From Candidatus Zixiibacteriota bacterium (GTDB lineage Bacteria; Desulfobacterota; Binatia; UBA9968), in assembly GCA_035574315.1 (NCBI GenBank), contig DATLYW010000039.1, positions 1-60,180 on the forward strand: a stretch of DNA of 60,180 bases, given 5' to 3'. How positions within the stretch are numbered: the stretch's first letter is position 1; every line of letters begins with the position of its first letter. Positions 51,027-60,077 of the stretch are shown piece after piece. A program made the translations under genes and the position numbers. The notes beneath the pieces are model-generated. The model worked only from the letters and a program-made list of their open reading frames with translations, was not told the origin of the DNA and made no database searches.

Positions 51027-52056
51027 CGCGGGTTTCGAGCGGCGCGCCGTGTTTCCCGGCGTCCGTGCCGGATTCCACAGCGCTTTGCCACAGGCGCACG
51101 ATCTCCGGGCCGAACACGTCAGCGGAAGTCGAGACCAGCGGCCCGTCTCCGAAATGGCGGACTTGCTCGCCTTGTAGCCGCAGGATTTCCACGTCCTGGC
51201 GGATAATGATGCGTGAAAGAGGCTCGAAAAGCAGCCGCACGAGAGGTCCGACGGCGCCGAAGCGGAAAGCGATCAGAGTGTAGACCTCGGTTTCGTCGGG
51301 CGACACCGGAGTACACTGGGACGTGATGATGAAGCGCCGCCTCGGCCCGAAGGAATATTCCACGCGGCTGGTGGCCGGCATCAGGAAGCAATCGGTGTGG
51401 CCCATCTCTGCGCGTCGCGGAAACAACAGCCGGGAAACGGCGCTCCGGGGATCGCGCTCGCCGAAAAAGCGCACCAGAACCCTGTCGGAGTACCGCTCCA
51501 CCCGGGCTCTGGCGGGTCGGGGTCGAGAGTTCCGAAACCACCCACGATGTACATAAACCGTGTGCGGGCAGTCAAGAAAATTTTCCAGACAGGCCAACAC
51601 TCCCGCCTGAAAACGGGTTTTCATCCTGAAAGTGGTCCAGCCGGGCTCGCCCGCGCCGTCCAGGTGCGGAGGAGAGCTGCTCGGCGGACAATTCCCCATG
51701 TAGACCCAGATATAGCCGTCGCGCTCGGCGCAGGGAAAGGCCCGGACGCTCGCGCGGGGCGGCGGCGCGCCGTCGGCAAGGGCCGGAACCTCCAGGCAGC
51801 GGCCATCGCCGTCGTACCGCCAGCCATGATACGGACATTCGAGCCCGTCGCGCCGGACTCTCCCGCGCGACAGCGCCATGCCCCGGTGAGCACACCGATC
51901 GAGCAGCGCTCTCGGCGAACCGTCGCCGGCGCGGAAGAACACGAGCCGCTCGCCCATGATCGTGGCGGCGAGGGGACGCGACTCGAGCTCCCGGGATTCG
52001 GCGCCGATGTACCAGAACGCCTTCAAGCGGGAGATGAGCGAACCGGATCCGTTCAT
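51007..52056 (-). CDS. Rieske non-haem iron oxygenase (first in operon)
   Basis: The 349-residue protein has Rieske ligands C55, H57, C74 and H77 (CAHRGMALSRGRV, CPYHGWRYDGDGRC). A catalytic-iron segment follows, ENFLDCPHTVYVHRGWF, with the usual His/His and an acidic residue. It belongs to the aromatic-ring-hydroxylating or steroid/choline-type oxygenase alpha subunits and works without a beta subunit here. It differs clearly from the second Rieske protein of the operon. It begins 18 bp after the MFS-acyltransferase-ligase gene, so transcription is probably continuous. Its own ribosome binding site is weak. Confidence 0.9.
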   Translation of the reverse strand: MNGSGSLISRLKAFWYIGAESRELESRPLAATIMGERLVFFRAGDGSPRALLDRCAHRGMALSRGRVRRDGLECPYHGWRYDGDGRCLEVPALADGAPPPRASVRAFPCAERDGYIWVYMGNCPPSSSPPHLDGAGEPGWTTFRMKTRFQAGVLACLENFLDCPHTVYVHRGWFRNSRPRPARARVERYSDRVLVRFFGERDPRSAVSRLLFPRRAEMGHTDCFLMPATSRVEYSFGPRRRFIITSQCTPVSPDETEVYTLIAFRFGAVGPLVRLLFEPLSRIIIRQDVEILRLQGEQVRHFGDGPLVSTSADVFGPEIVRLWQSAVESGTDAGKHGAPLETRDVVLRF

Positions 52057-52074
52057 CGGGCCGCGTCGCGTTCC

Positions 52075-55000
52075 TCAGCCGGCGCCGCGCGTCCCGGCGG
52101 TCTCTTGCGCCATGGCTTGAACCCGCTTGAGGTCCACCTTGCCCGAACTCAGGACCGGAATCGACTCGACCCGGTAGAGGTGGTCGCGCCTGGGGATCCA
52201 CAGCTTGGGCAGGCTGGAGCGGTTGAGCTTCTCCCACAGGTCGTCTTCGCTGATCCCGTGGGTATAGAAGGCGACGAGCCTTTCTCCTCTGTGCTCGTCC
52301 GCGACCGAGGTCACGACGCAGGCCGCGCTCCCGAGGATCGCGTTGATCGCCTCCTCGATCTTCACATGCGGAACCATCTCGCCGCCGATCTTGCTGAAGC
52401 GGGACACGCGGTCCGTGATGCGGATGAACCCGTCATGGTCGATCGACGCGATGTCCCCGGTGACGTACCAGCCGTCGCGCAGCGCCTGCGCCGTGAGCTC
52501 CGGTTGTCCGAGGTAACCGAGCATGCGGCTGGCGCCCTTGACCAGCAGCAGCCCCTCCGAGCCGGGCGGCAGGCTCTCGCCGGTGTCGGGGCTGACCACC
52601 TTGACCGCCACTCCCGGAATCGGCTGGCCGACCGTGCCGGGCTTGTGGGAGATCTGCCGCTGGCCCGCGTGAACCACGTCCGGCATGTTGACGGCGACCA
52701 CCGGAGCCAGCTCGGTGCAGCCGTAGCCTTCCAGCAGGTCGATCCGGAACTTGTCCTTGAAGCCGCGGGCGATGTGCTCCCGCAGCTTCTCGGCGCCGGC
52801 GATCGCGTAGCGCAGGCTCGCGAACTCCTCGGGGCTGCAACGGCGGATGTAGCTCGCGTAGAAGGTCGGCGTGCTGATGAAGAGCGTCGCCTTGTACTTT
52901 TGAATCGTCTCGCCGATCGTCTTCGCGTCGGTCGGGTTGGGATGATAAACCGCGCCGAATCCCGCCAGCAGAGGGAGCCAGAGCGTCCCGGTGAAGCCGA
53001 ACGAATGAAACAGGGGAAGCACCCCCATGATCCGATCGGTCGAATTGAAGGGAATCACCTGGCAAATGCCCTCGATGTTCGAAACGATGTTGTGGTGCGA
53101 CAGCATGACGCCTTTGGGAGTCCCGGTGCTGCCGCTCGAGAAGATCACGGTGGCGAGGTCGCCGGGCCGGTGGCGGGCGGCGTAGCGTCGGGCGCGCCAG
53201 GCGGCGGGAACCAGCAAAGCGTCCAGGAAGGCGGCGGCCCGGGAGGCGGGCCCGAAGGTTCTTCGGATCTCCTCGACGAAGACCATGCCGGGCATCTCCT
53301 CGAGCCGGGCCCGGGAGAGGAACGCGCGCGAGGTGACGATCGTGGCGATGTTGCATTGCGCGATCGCCGATGCGAGCGCCTCTCGCCCGGCGGTGAAGTT
53401 CAGGTTCACGGGAATCTTGCCGGCGAGGTGCGCCGCGATGTTCGTCAGGGCGCCGGCCACGGAAGCCGGGAGCAGGATTCCGATCATCGGCTCGGCGGCG
53501 CGGTGCCGGCGCAGCCAGCGGGCTAGGAGCAGGCTTGCCACCAGCGTCCTGCCGTAGCTCAACCGCACGCCGGTCGTATCGGCCATGCAGAAGGAAAACC
53601 AGCGCCGTTTCGCGGTACGGACGAAGCGCGCGTGCAGGAGGTCGTGCGGGCGGCGGCGGTGGTGGACCGCTTCGCTCTCGAGCTCCATCACCGCCTGGCG
53701 CACTTCCGGCGCGGTCGCGGTCGCGGGAAGCGGCTTCCCGAAGGAAACCGTGACGTCGTAGGGGATCTTTCCCGGCCACTTCCAGAAGAACCGGCCGTCC
53801 TTGAAGCTGAAGATGCTCCCCCAGAGCCGATCCAGGTGAACCGGGATGATGGGGACGGAGGTCCCCTCGACGATCTTCTCGAAGCCCCGTTTGAACGGCA
53901 GCAGCCGCCCGGTGCGGCTGATCGCTCCTTCGGCGAAAATGCAGACCACCCGGCCCGCCAGGAGCTCGTTGCGCGCGCGCTCGATCGACTCGACGATGTC
54001 GCGCCGCCGCTCGGCCGAAACCCGGATCGCCTTCATCAGGCGGAAGAACCACTGGAGCCAGCGGATATCGTAGTACTCGCGGTGCAGCATGAAACGGACG
54101 AAGCGCGGAATGCAGGCGCCGATCACCAGCGCGTCGACGAACGAGACGTGGTTGGAGACCAGCAGGGCGGGGCCGTGGGTCGGAACATTGCGGCGACCGA
54201 CGATGCGGATGCGGTAAAGGGTGTGCGTGAGGAGCCAGAGAACGAAGCGCACCGCGAAATCGGGCAGGACGTAGAGCGCGTAGCCGGTGGCCGCGAACGT
54301 GAGCGCCCCGGTGATGAGGATGACGCGATCCGATCCGAGGCTCAGCCTGTCGCTCAGGAGCCAGAGACAACCGGCGGCGGCCAGGACCCCCAGAGTGTTC
54401 AGGAAGTTGTTGGTGGCGATGAGCTGACCTTTTTCCACCTTGCCGCTGCGTTGCTGGAGGAGGGCGTTCAGAGGCACGATGAAAAGACCCGCGGAAAAGC
54501 CCATCGCGACCAGGAGAGCGCCGGCGGCGCCGAAGCGTGGCGGAGCGAGGAACAGCAGCATCGGGAAAAGCCCCATCAGCACCGAGCCGAGAGGCACCAG
54601 TCCGAGCTCGATCCGGCCTCCCGAAAGCCGGCCGGCCGCGAGGCTGCCGGCGCCGATGCCCACGGCGAGAAACGTCCCGAGAAGCCCGATCCGCGATTCG
54701 TCGAGCGCGAGGACCTCCTTCCCGAACAGGAGGATGTCCATCTGCACCAGCGCGCCGAGAAACCAGAAATACGAGATGCCGACAACGGCCAGCCAGAGCG
54801 CCTTGTCGCCGTAGAGGCGGCGGATTCCGTCGACGATTTCCGTCCAGGGAAAGACCCGAAAGCTCTTGCTCGATCCGGAAGCGGGCACCCGAGTGATGCC
54901 GAAGCTCGTTGCGGTGCCGGCGACCGCGATCAGCACCGGGAGGGCGCCGATGGCTCCGAGACGGTCCTGCCAGTTGCCGTAAATGAGGCCGCCCAGGGAG

Positions 55001-55500
55001 GTGCCGAGGATGATCGCGAGGAAAGTGCTCATCTCCAGCAATCCGTTGCCGCGCGAGAGGTCTTCCTCGGGAAGCATCTCGGGCAGGATCCCGTACTTGG
55101 CCGGGCTGAAGAAAGTCGAGTGCAGCCCCATCAGGAAAACCACGGCCAGCAGCCACTCCACGTGCTCGGCGAGGAACGCGAGCAGGCCCAGACCCATGAT
55201 GGCGATCTCGAAAAACTTGACGACGATCAGGACCCGGCGCTTGCTGTAGCGATCGGCGAGCTGACCCGCATAGCCGGAAAAGAGCGCGAAAGGAAGAATG
55301 AAAAGGAAACCGATCATCGAGATGTAGAGGCCGCGCGTTCCCGGCGAAGGCGTCATGTTGAGGGCGGCCAGGGAGACCACCATCTTGAAAAGATTGTCGT
55401 TGAAGGCGCCGAGAAATTGCGTCCAGAAAAAGCAGAGGAACCCCCGGTCCCTCAAGATGTCGATGTATCGGCGCTCCGCCATGGCTGCTTGCGGCTCCAT
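52075..55500 (-). CDS. MFS - PlsC acyltransferase - AMP-ligase fusion (LplT/Aas-like)
   Basis: From ATG 55500 (MEPQAAMAERRYIDILRDRGF) the protein has 1141 residues in three domains. First comes an MFS carrier like the lysophospholipid flippase LplT (FWTQFLGAFNDNLFKMVV, GQLADRYSKRRVLIV). Then comes a PlsC-type acyltransferase with HX4D at about residue 450 (SNHVSFVDAL) and the FAEGAISRTGRLLPFKRG motif. Last comes an acyl-adenylating ligase (FSSGSTGTPKGVMLSHHNI near 790, GYGCTELAP, YVTGDIASIDHDGFI). In E. coli LplT and Aas import and re-acylate lysophospholipids. Here the protein could also feed or remodel acyl chains for the operon. ATG 55482 is an alternative start. Confidence 0.92.
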   Translation of the reverse strand: MEPQAAMAERRYIDILRDRGFLCFFWTQFLGAFNDNLFKMVVSLAALNMTPSPGTRGLYISMIGFLFILPFALFSGYAGQLADRYSKRRVLIVVKFFEIAIMGLGLLAFLAEHVEWLLAVVFLMGLHSTFFSPAKYGILPEMLPEEDLSRGNGLLEMSTFLAIILGTSLGGLIYGNWQDRLGAIGALPVLIAVAGTATSFGITRVPASGSSKSFRVFPWTEIVDGIRRLYGDKALWLAVVGISYFWFLGALVQMDILLFGKEVLALDESRIGLLGTFLAVGIGAGSLAAGRLSGGRIELGLVPLGSVLMGLFPMLLFLAPPRFGAAGALLVAMGFSAGLFIVPLNALLQQRSGKVEKGQLIATNNFLNTLGVLAAAGCLWLLSDRLSLGSDRVILITGALTFAATGYALYVLPDFAVRFVLWLLTHTLYRIRIVGRRNVPTHGPALLVSNHVSFVDALVIGACIPRFVRFMLHREYYDIRWLQWFFRLMKAIRVSAERRRDIVESIERARNELLAGRVVCIFAEGAISRTGRLLPFKRGFEKIVEGTSVPIIPVHLDRLWGSIFSFKDGRFFWKWPGKIPYDVTVSFGKPLPATATAPEVRQAVMELESEAVHHRRRPHDLLHARFVRTAKRRWFSFCMADTTGVRLSYGRTLVASLLLARWLRRHRAAEPMIGILLPASVAGALTNIAAHLAGKIPVNLNFTAGREALASAIAQCNIATIVTSRAFLSRARLEEMPGMVFVEEIRRTFGPASRAAAFLDALLVPAAWRARRYAARHRPGDLATVIFSSGSTGTPKGVMLSHHNIVSNIEGICQVIPFNSTDRIMGVLPLFHSFGFTGTLWLPLLAGFGAVYHPNPTDAKTIGETIQKYKATLFISTPTFYASYIRRCSPEEFASLRYAIAGAEKLREHIARGFKDKFRIDLLEGYGCTELAPVVAVNMPDVVHAGQRQISHKPGTVGQPIPGVAVKVVSPDTGESLPPGSEGLLLVKGASRMLGYLGQPELTAQALRDGWYVTGDIASIDHDGFIRITDRVSRFSKIGGEMVPHVKIEEAINAILGSAACVVTSVADEHRGERLVAFYTHGISEDDLWEKLNRSSLPKLWIPRRDHLYRVESIPVLSSGKVDLKRVQAMAQETAGTRGAG

Positions 55501-55622
55501 CGTTACCCATTTTCCGGCGAAAAAGAAAGACGATTCAAGGGTTGTCGTCGAGGTTTCCCGGCGAAACAGGGAACCCGATCCGACGGAGGCGAAGGTTGCG
55601 AGGCGCACCGGCGGCGGCTCTA

Positions 55623-55853
55623 TCACCGCAGATCGAGCGACGGGAGGGCGATCGAGATCCGGCGGGGCTCGTCATCGAAGTCTTCGGCCGAGTCGGTCTC
55701 GAAACCTGTCTCCACGACCAGGTGCTGCAGGGTCGCGACGTTGCGCGGGACGCTGTCGTCGAGACCGCGCGGTCTCGCGCCGGCCATACGCAGGGGGCGC
55801 TCGAGGGGGGTCGAAAAGTGAAGCCTTCGTTCCCTTCGTGGGGTCGGTCTCAT
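55623..55853 (-). CDS. Small hypothetical protein coupled to the upstream lipoprotein (76 residues)
   Basis: The ATG at 55853 overlaps the lipoprotein stop in an ATGA (55850-55853), which supports translation by coupling. The product begins with a basic stretch (MRPTPRRERRLHFSTPLERP). It ends with an acidic, folded-looking segment (DDSVPRNVATLQHLVVETG, then DSAEDFDDEPRRISIALPS). It lacks the Arg/Pro/Ala bias of shadow frames, at least from residue 30 on. I do not recognise a family. It stops 122 bp before the MFS-acyltransferase-ligase gene. Confidence 0.5.
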   Translation of the reverse strand: MRPTPRRERRLHFSTPLERPLRMAGARPRGLDDSVPRNVATLQHLVVETGFETDSAEDFDDEPRRISIALPSLDLR

Positions 55854-56548
55854 GGAACGCCCCCCGGCCGGTCGGAAAGCGGCGGGAGCGCGAGCTGGTA
55901 AGCCAGCAGCCTCTCCTCGCCGTTTTCCGCCGGCTCCTCCTCCAGCACGATTTCCGCGCGGAGATCCGCGATCGGGCCTGTAGCGCGCGGCAGGGAAAAG
56001 TAGGCGAAACCCAGGACGGTTTCGTCCGGCTTCACGAGCGTGTCCTGGAGCTCCAGGCTTTCGAAGTGGTGCTCGATTTTCCTGTTGACCGCCTGCGTCT
56101 GGCTGGCGGTCGCTGCGAGGCTGGCGACCCCCCAGTAGATGGCCAGCGGGCCGAGTGCGGCGGTGTTCACCAGCGAGTTCCACACCGCATCGCGCGCCGC
56201 GCCCTGAGCCGCCGCGAGGCGGCCTTCGAGGGGAAGCAATGGCTCGTCCCCCCGGTAAACCGCAACGCGGTCGCGTCGCAGCCTGTAGGATCGCAACCCG
56301 TGGTTCTCGACGCGGACGAGAAGCGGCAGAACGCCAGCCGCGCCGACTTCGGCGTCGAACGCGCGTCGGGACTTTCCCGGCGTGAAAAATTCCTCCAGAG
56401 ACACCTCGACGCCGCCCTGCACCTGCCTCACCGTCGGAAGCCGGCCCTTGAGCGACTCCAGCGACTGAAGGCGGGGCTCGAAGGTGGCGGCGCATGACGT
56501 CAGCGCCAGCGCCCCGACCACGCAGACAACAGGCATGGACACACGCAT
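55850..56548 (-). CDS. Lipoprotein of unknown function, first gene behind a sigma-54 promoter
   Basis: From ATG 56548, behind CGGGAGGGTCT, the protein has 232 residues. The lipobox is LALTSC (cleavage before Cys19). The mature part contains LPTVRQVQGGVEVSLEEFFTPGKSRRAFDAEVGAAGVLPLLVRVENHG, then YRLRRDRVAVYRGDE, a hydrophobic segment (LGPLAIYWGVASLAATASQTQAVNRKI) and KPDETVLGFAYFSLP. The layout resembles envelope-stress or ligand-binding lipoproteins of unknown role. The nearby sigma-54 promoter and the activator gene suggest conditional expression. Confidence 0.75.
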   Translation of the reverse strand: MRVSMPVVCVVGALALTSCAATFEPRLQSLESLKGRLPTVRQVQGGVEVSLEEFFTPGKSRRAFDAEVGAAGVLPLLVRVENHGLRSYRLRRDRVAVYRGDEPLLPLEGRLAAAQGAARDAVWNSLVNTAALGPLAIYWGVASLAATASQTQAVNRKIEHHFESLELQDTLVKPDETVLGFAYFSLPRATGPIADLRAEIVLEEEPAENGEERLLAYQLALPPLSDRPGGVP

Positions 56549-56631
56549 AGACCCTCCCGAGGCGTAAGCCCGATCGATAACCGCCGCCGGGCGACCGAGG
56601 GTCGGCCTCGGCGGCGCCTGTTCGATCCGGT

Positions 56632-56647
56632 GGCAACCCCCGTGCCA
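56632..56647 (-). promoter_or_regulatory. Sigma-54 (RpoN) promoter upstream of the lipoprotein gene
   Basis: The minus strand reads TGGCACGGGGGTTGCC from 56647 to 56632. This gives the invariant GG-N10-GC spacing and matches TGGCACR-N4-TTGCW at every position but the last. Transcription would begin near 56620, about 70 nt before the ATG at 56548. Confidence 0.7.
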
Positions 56648-56658
56648 GGCCGGTACGT

Positions 56659-56676
56659 TTGCCCCCTCCGGGGCAA
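56659..56676. promoter_or_regulatory. Palindrome just upstream of the sigma-54 promoter
   Basis: TTGCCCC (56659-56665) and GGGGCAA (56670-56676) are perfect complements separated by CTCC. The palindrome ends 12 bp from the -24 element. It could be a regulator or IHF-like contact region, or an RNA hairpin at the end of the activator transcript; there is no T-tract. Confidence 0.35.
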
Positions 56677-56723
56677 GCACCTCTGAAACCAGCGGAATCG
56701 AGGCGAGGGCGGAAGCGGCGGCG

Positions 56724-56743
56724 GAGCGCTGTAAAGAGCGCTC
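56724..56743. promoter_or_regulatory. Candidate enhancer (upstream activating site) for the sigma-54 activator
   Basis: GAGCGCT (56724-56730) and AGCGCTC (56737-56743) form a perfect 7-bp inverted repeat around GTAAAG. It lies about 77-96 bp upstream of the -24 element, the usual distance for enhancer-binding protein sites. No T-tract follows on either strand, so it is not an obvious terminator. Confidence 0.4.
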
Positions 56744-56812
56744 GGCACCCGGCCACGGCGGGTGGCAAACAAGCTGGGCACCGCGCCGCGCGACCAGTCG
56801 AGCGCAAGGCTT

Positions 56813-58891
<2,079 letters not shown>

Positions 58892-58924
58892 GGCGGATTG
58901 CGAGACCGGGCGGATTTGGGCCCG

Positions 58925-58954
58925 ATTGTCGTCGAACCTTCTCCGAATTGTCAA
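58925..58954 (-). promoter_or_regulatory. Candidate sigma-70 promoter of the sigma-54 activator gene
   Basis: On the minus strand TTGACA (58954-58949) and GACAAT (58930-58925) are 18 bp apart, 33 bp before the ATG at 58891. Confidence 0.5.
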
Positions 58955-58976
58955 GCCGTCGCCTGACCGGGCCGGA

Positions 58977-59005
58977 TTGCGACCGGCGGCGCAAGCGACC
59001 ATAAT
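58977..59005 (+). promoter_or_regulatory. Candidate sigma-70 promoter placing the pgeF transcript start at the ATG
   Basis: TTGCGA (58977-58982) and CATAAT (59000-59005) are exactly 17 bp apart. The ATG at 59012 lies 7 bp after the -10 box, where transcription is expected to start, and no Shine-Dalgarno sequence precedes it. Confidence 0.55.
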
Positions 59006-59011
59006 GTCGAC

Positions 59012-59809
59012 ATGGAGACCGAGCGTAACGACGGCGCACAGATCAACTGTCTGAAGGTTCCTTCCTGGAGCGGGTATCCGGGACTGATCCACGGCTTTTT
59101 CGGCCGCCGCGGGGGGCGAAGCCGCGGCCCGTTCGCGGGCCTGAACGTCTCGATGCGCGTGGGGGACGACCCGGCCGTCGTCACGGACAATTTCTGCGAC
59201 ATGAAGCGCAGCGCGGGCATTCACTCGGGGCGCGTGATCGTGATGCGGCAGGTCCACGGGGACGGAATCGTCGAGGTGCGGGACGCGTCCCTGAAGGAAG
59301 CCGGAGAGGCGGACGGTATGATCAGCGCGCTCCCGAACGTCTATCTCGGGGTCCTGACCGCCGATTGTGTGCCGATCCTGCTGCTTGCGCCGCGCGAGCG
59401 GGTGGTCGCCGCGGTGCATGCGGGATGGCGCGGAACGCTGGCCGGGATCGCGGCGAAAGCCGTTGAGCGCCTCGAGCAACGCTTCGGCGTGAGCCCCCGC
59501 GCGGTCGAGGCAGCCTTGGGCCCCTCGATCGGCGCGTGCTGCTACGAGGTCAAGGAAGACGTCTCACGGCCTCTCGCCGAACGCTGGGGCGGCGTCGCGG
59601 AGCGCTCGACGCGGGTCGCCGAGGGGCGCATATTCGTCGACCTGCGCCGCATCAACCGGGGGATCCTCGAGCAATGCGGCGTGCCCCCGCAGCGCGTTCA
59701 TGAAATCGGCCCGTGCACGAGCTGCGCCGCACAGGATTTCTTTTCCTTCCGGCGCGAGCGCAGAGAAACCGGTCGCCAGATCAGCTTGATCGGCTTTCAG
59801 GCTGACTGA
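59012..59809 (+). CDS. pgeF: PgeF / YlmD-type multicopper-fold purine nucleoside phosphorylase (DUF152)
   Basis: The 265-residue protein matches the former polyphenol-oxidase or laccase-domain family. Zinc and catalytic residues are in VMRQVHGDGIVEV (His), VLTADCVPILLLAP (Cys) and VAAVHAGWRGTLAG (His), with GPSIGACCYEV and FVDLRRINRGILEQCGV downstream. Members phosphorolyse or deaminate adenosine. In E. coli the enzyme also removes wrongly incorporated L-Ser from peptidoglycan precursors. The length is normal. It is probably translated from a leaderless mRNA and is followed by an intrinsic terminator at 59830. Confidence 0.92.
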   Translation: METERNDGAQINCLKVPSWSGYPGLIHGFFGRRGGRSRGPFAGLNVSMRVGDDPAVVTDNFCDMKRSAGIHSGRVIVMRQVHGDGIVEVRDASLKEAGEADGMISALPNVYLGVLTADCVPILLLAPRERVVAAVHAGWRGTLAGIAAKAVERLEQRFGVSPRAVEAALGPSIGACCYEVKEDVSRPLAERWGGVAERSTRVAEGRIFVDLRRINRGILEQCGVPPQRVHEIGPCTSCAAQDFFSFRRERRETGRQISLIGFQAD

Positions 59810-59829
59810 TCTCCGCGTGCGCTCCGCGG

Positions 59830-59853
59830 AAAAGCCGCTTCGGCGGTTTTTTT
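59830..59853 (+). terminator. Intrinsic terminator of pgeF
   Basis: AAAAGCCGC and GCGGTTTTT pair (one G-T) around a TTCG tetraloop, and the T-run continues to 59853. It starts 21 bp after the pgeF stop codon. Confidence 0.75.
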
Positions 59854-59855
59854 CA

Positions 59856-59884
59856 TTGACAGCTCCGGACCGCTTCCGTAGACT
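59856..59884 (+). promoter_or_regulatory. Strong sigma-70 promoter of the small RNA unit
   Basis: A perfect TTGACA (59856-59861) and TAGACT (59879-59884) are exactly 17 bp apart. The promoter begins two bases after the T-run of the pgeF terminator, so the following unit is transcribed independently, from about 59891. Confidence 0.75.
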
Positions 59885-59917
59885 ACCGCGTTAGCAGGGA
59901 AAGGAGGTGGTCCAGAC

Positions 59918-59959
59918 ATGATTGATCAATGTTCTGACTGCGAGGTGGCTGAGACTTAG
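59918..59959 (+). CDS. 13-residue leader peptide or micro-ORF
   Basis: ATG 59918 to TAG 59959 encodes MIDQCSDCEVAET. GGAGG lies ten bases upstream inside an exceptionally long Shine-Dalgarno match. Two Cys in a CxxC spacing and four acidic residues stand out. The second half of the frame lies in the 5' arm of the long stem of the transcript, so translation would open that stem. No comparison was possible here. Confidence 0.5.
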   Translation: MIDQCSDCEVAET

Positions 59960-60026
59960 GCTCTGGGTTGGATCTTTGACGGGGATTCGGGCCCGGGGCC
60001 TGGAAGTCCCCCTCAGTCCACCGGGA

Positions 60027-60077
60027 GGTCCGCTCCCGCGACTGCTTCAGCGGCCGGCGGGAGCGGACCTTTTTTTT
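60027..60077 (+). terminator. Strong intrinsic terminator of the small RNA unit
   Basis: GGTCCGCTCCCGC (60027-60039) and GCGGGAGCGGACC (60057-60069) form a perfect 13-bp stem with a 17-nt loop, followed by eight T (60070-60077). On the opposite strand no T-run follows, so it is directional. Confidence 0.85.

Larger units (their letters stand above)
59891..60077 (+). ncRNA. Putative small structured RNA or leader-peptide transcript (about 187 nt)
   Basis: A strong promoter and a strong terminator delimit this unit. It contains AAAGGAGGTGGTCC (59900-59913), which matches the complement of the 16S rRNA 3' end at 13 of 14 positions, then a 13-residue reading frame. Two stems follow. GGTGGCTGAG (59944-59953) pairs with CTCAGTCCACC (60012-60022) with one bulge, and GGGGATTC (59981-59988) pairs with GAAGTCCCC (60003-60011). 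I could not match it to 6S, SRP, tmRNA, RNase P or a known riboswitch. It might be a leader peptide/attenuator, a dual-function RNA or a trans-acting RNA. Confidence 0.6.

Noticed and set aside
39081..52056. The operon as an enediyne biosynthetic cluster
   Set aside because: Only the UnbU/UnbV-like fusion links it to enediynes. The iterative polyketide synthase, its thioesterase and the UnbL-type gene are not seen in this window.
53632..55821. A 729-codon plus-strand frame opposite the MFS-acyltransferase-ligase gene
   Set aside because: It has shadow-type composition (Glu/Arg/Ala/Gly, no hydrophobic core), while the minus strand carries intact domains with all motifs.
59891..60077. The small RNA as 6S RNA, SRP RNA or a known riboswitch
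   Set aside because: No open-promoter-like long bulged duplex, no GGAAGCAG-type SRP loop and none of the riboswitch core motifs I know could be found; by eye only, so a database search remains decisive.
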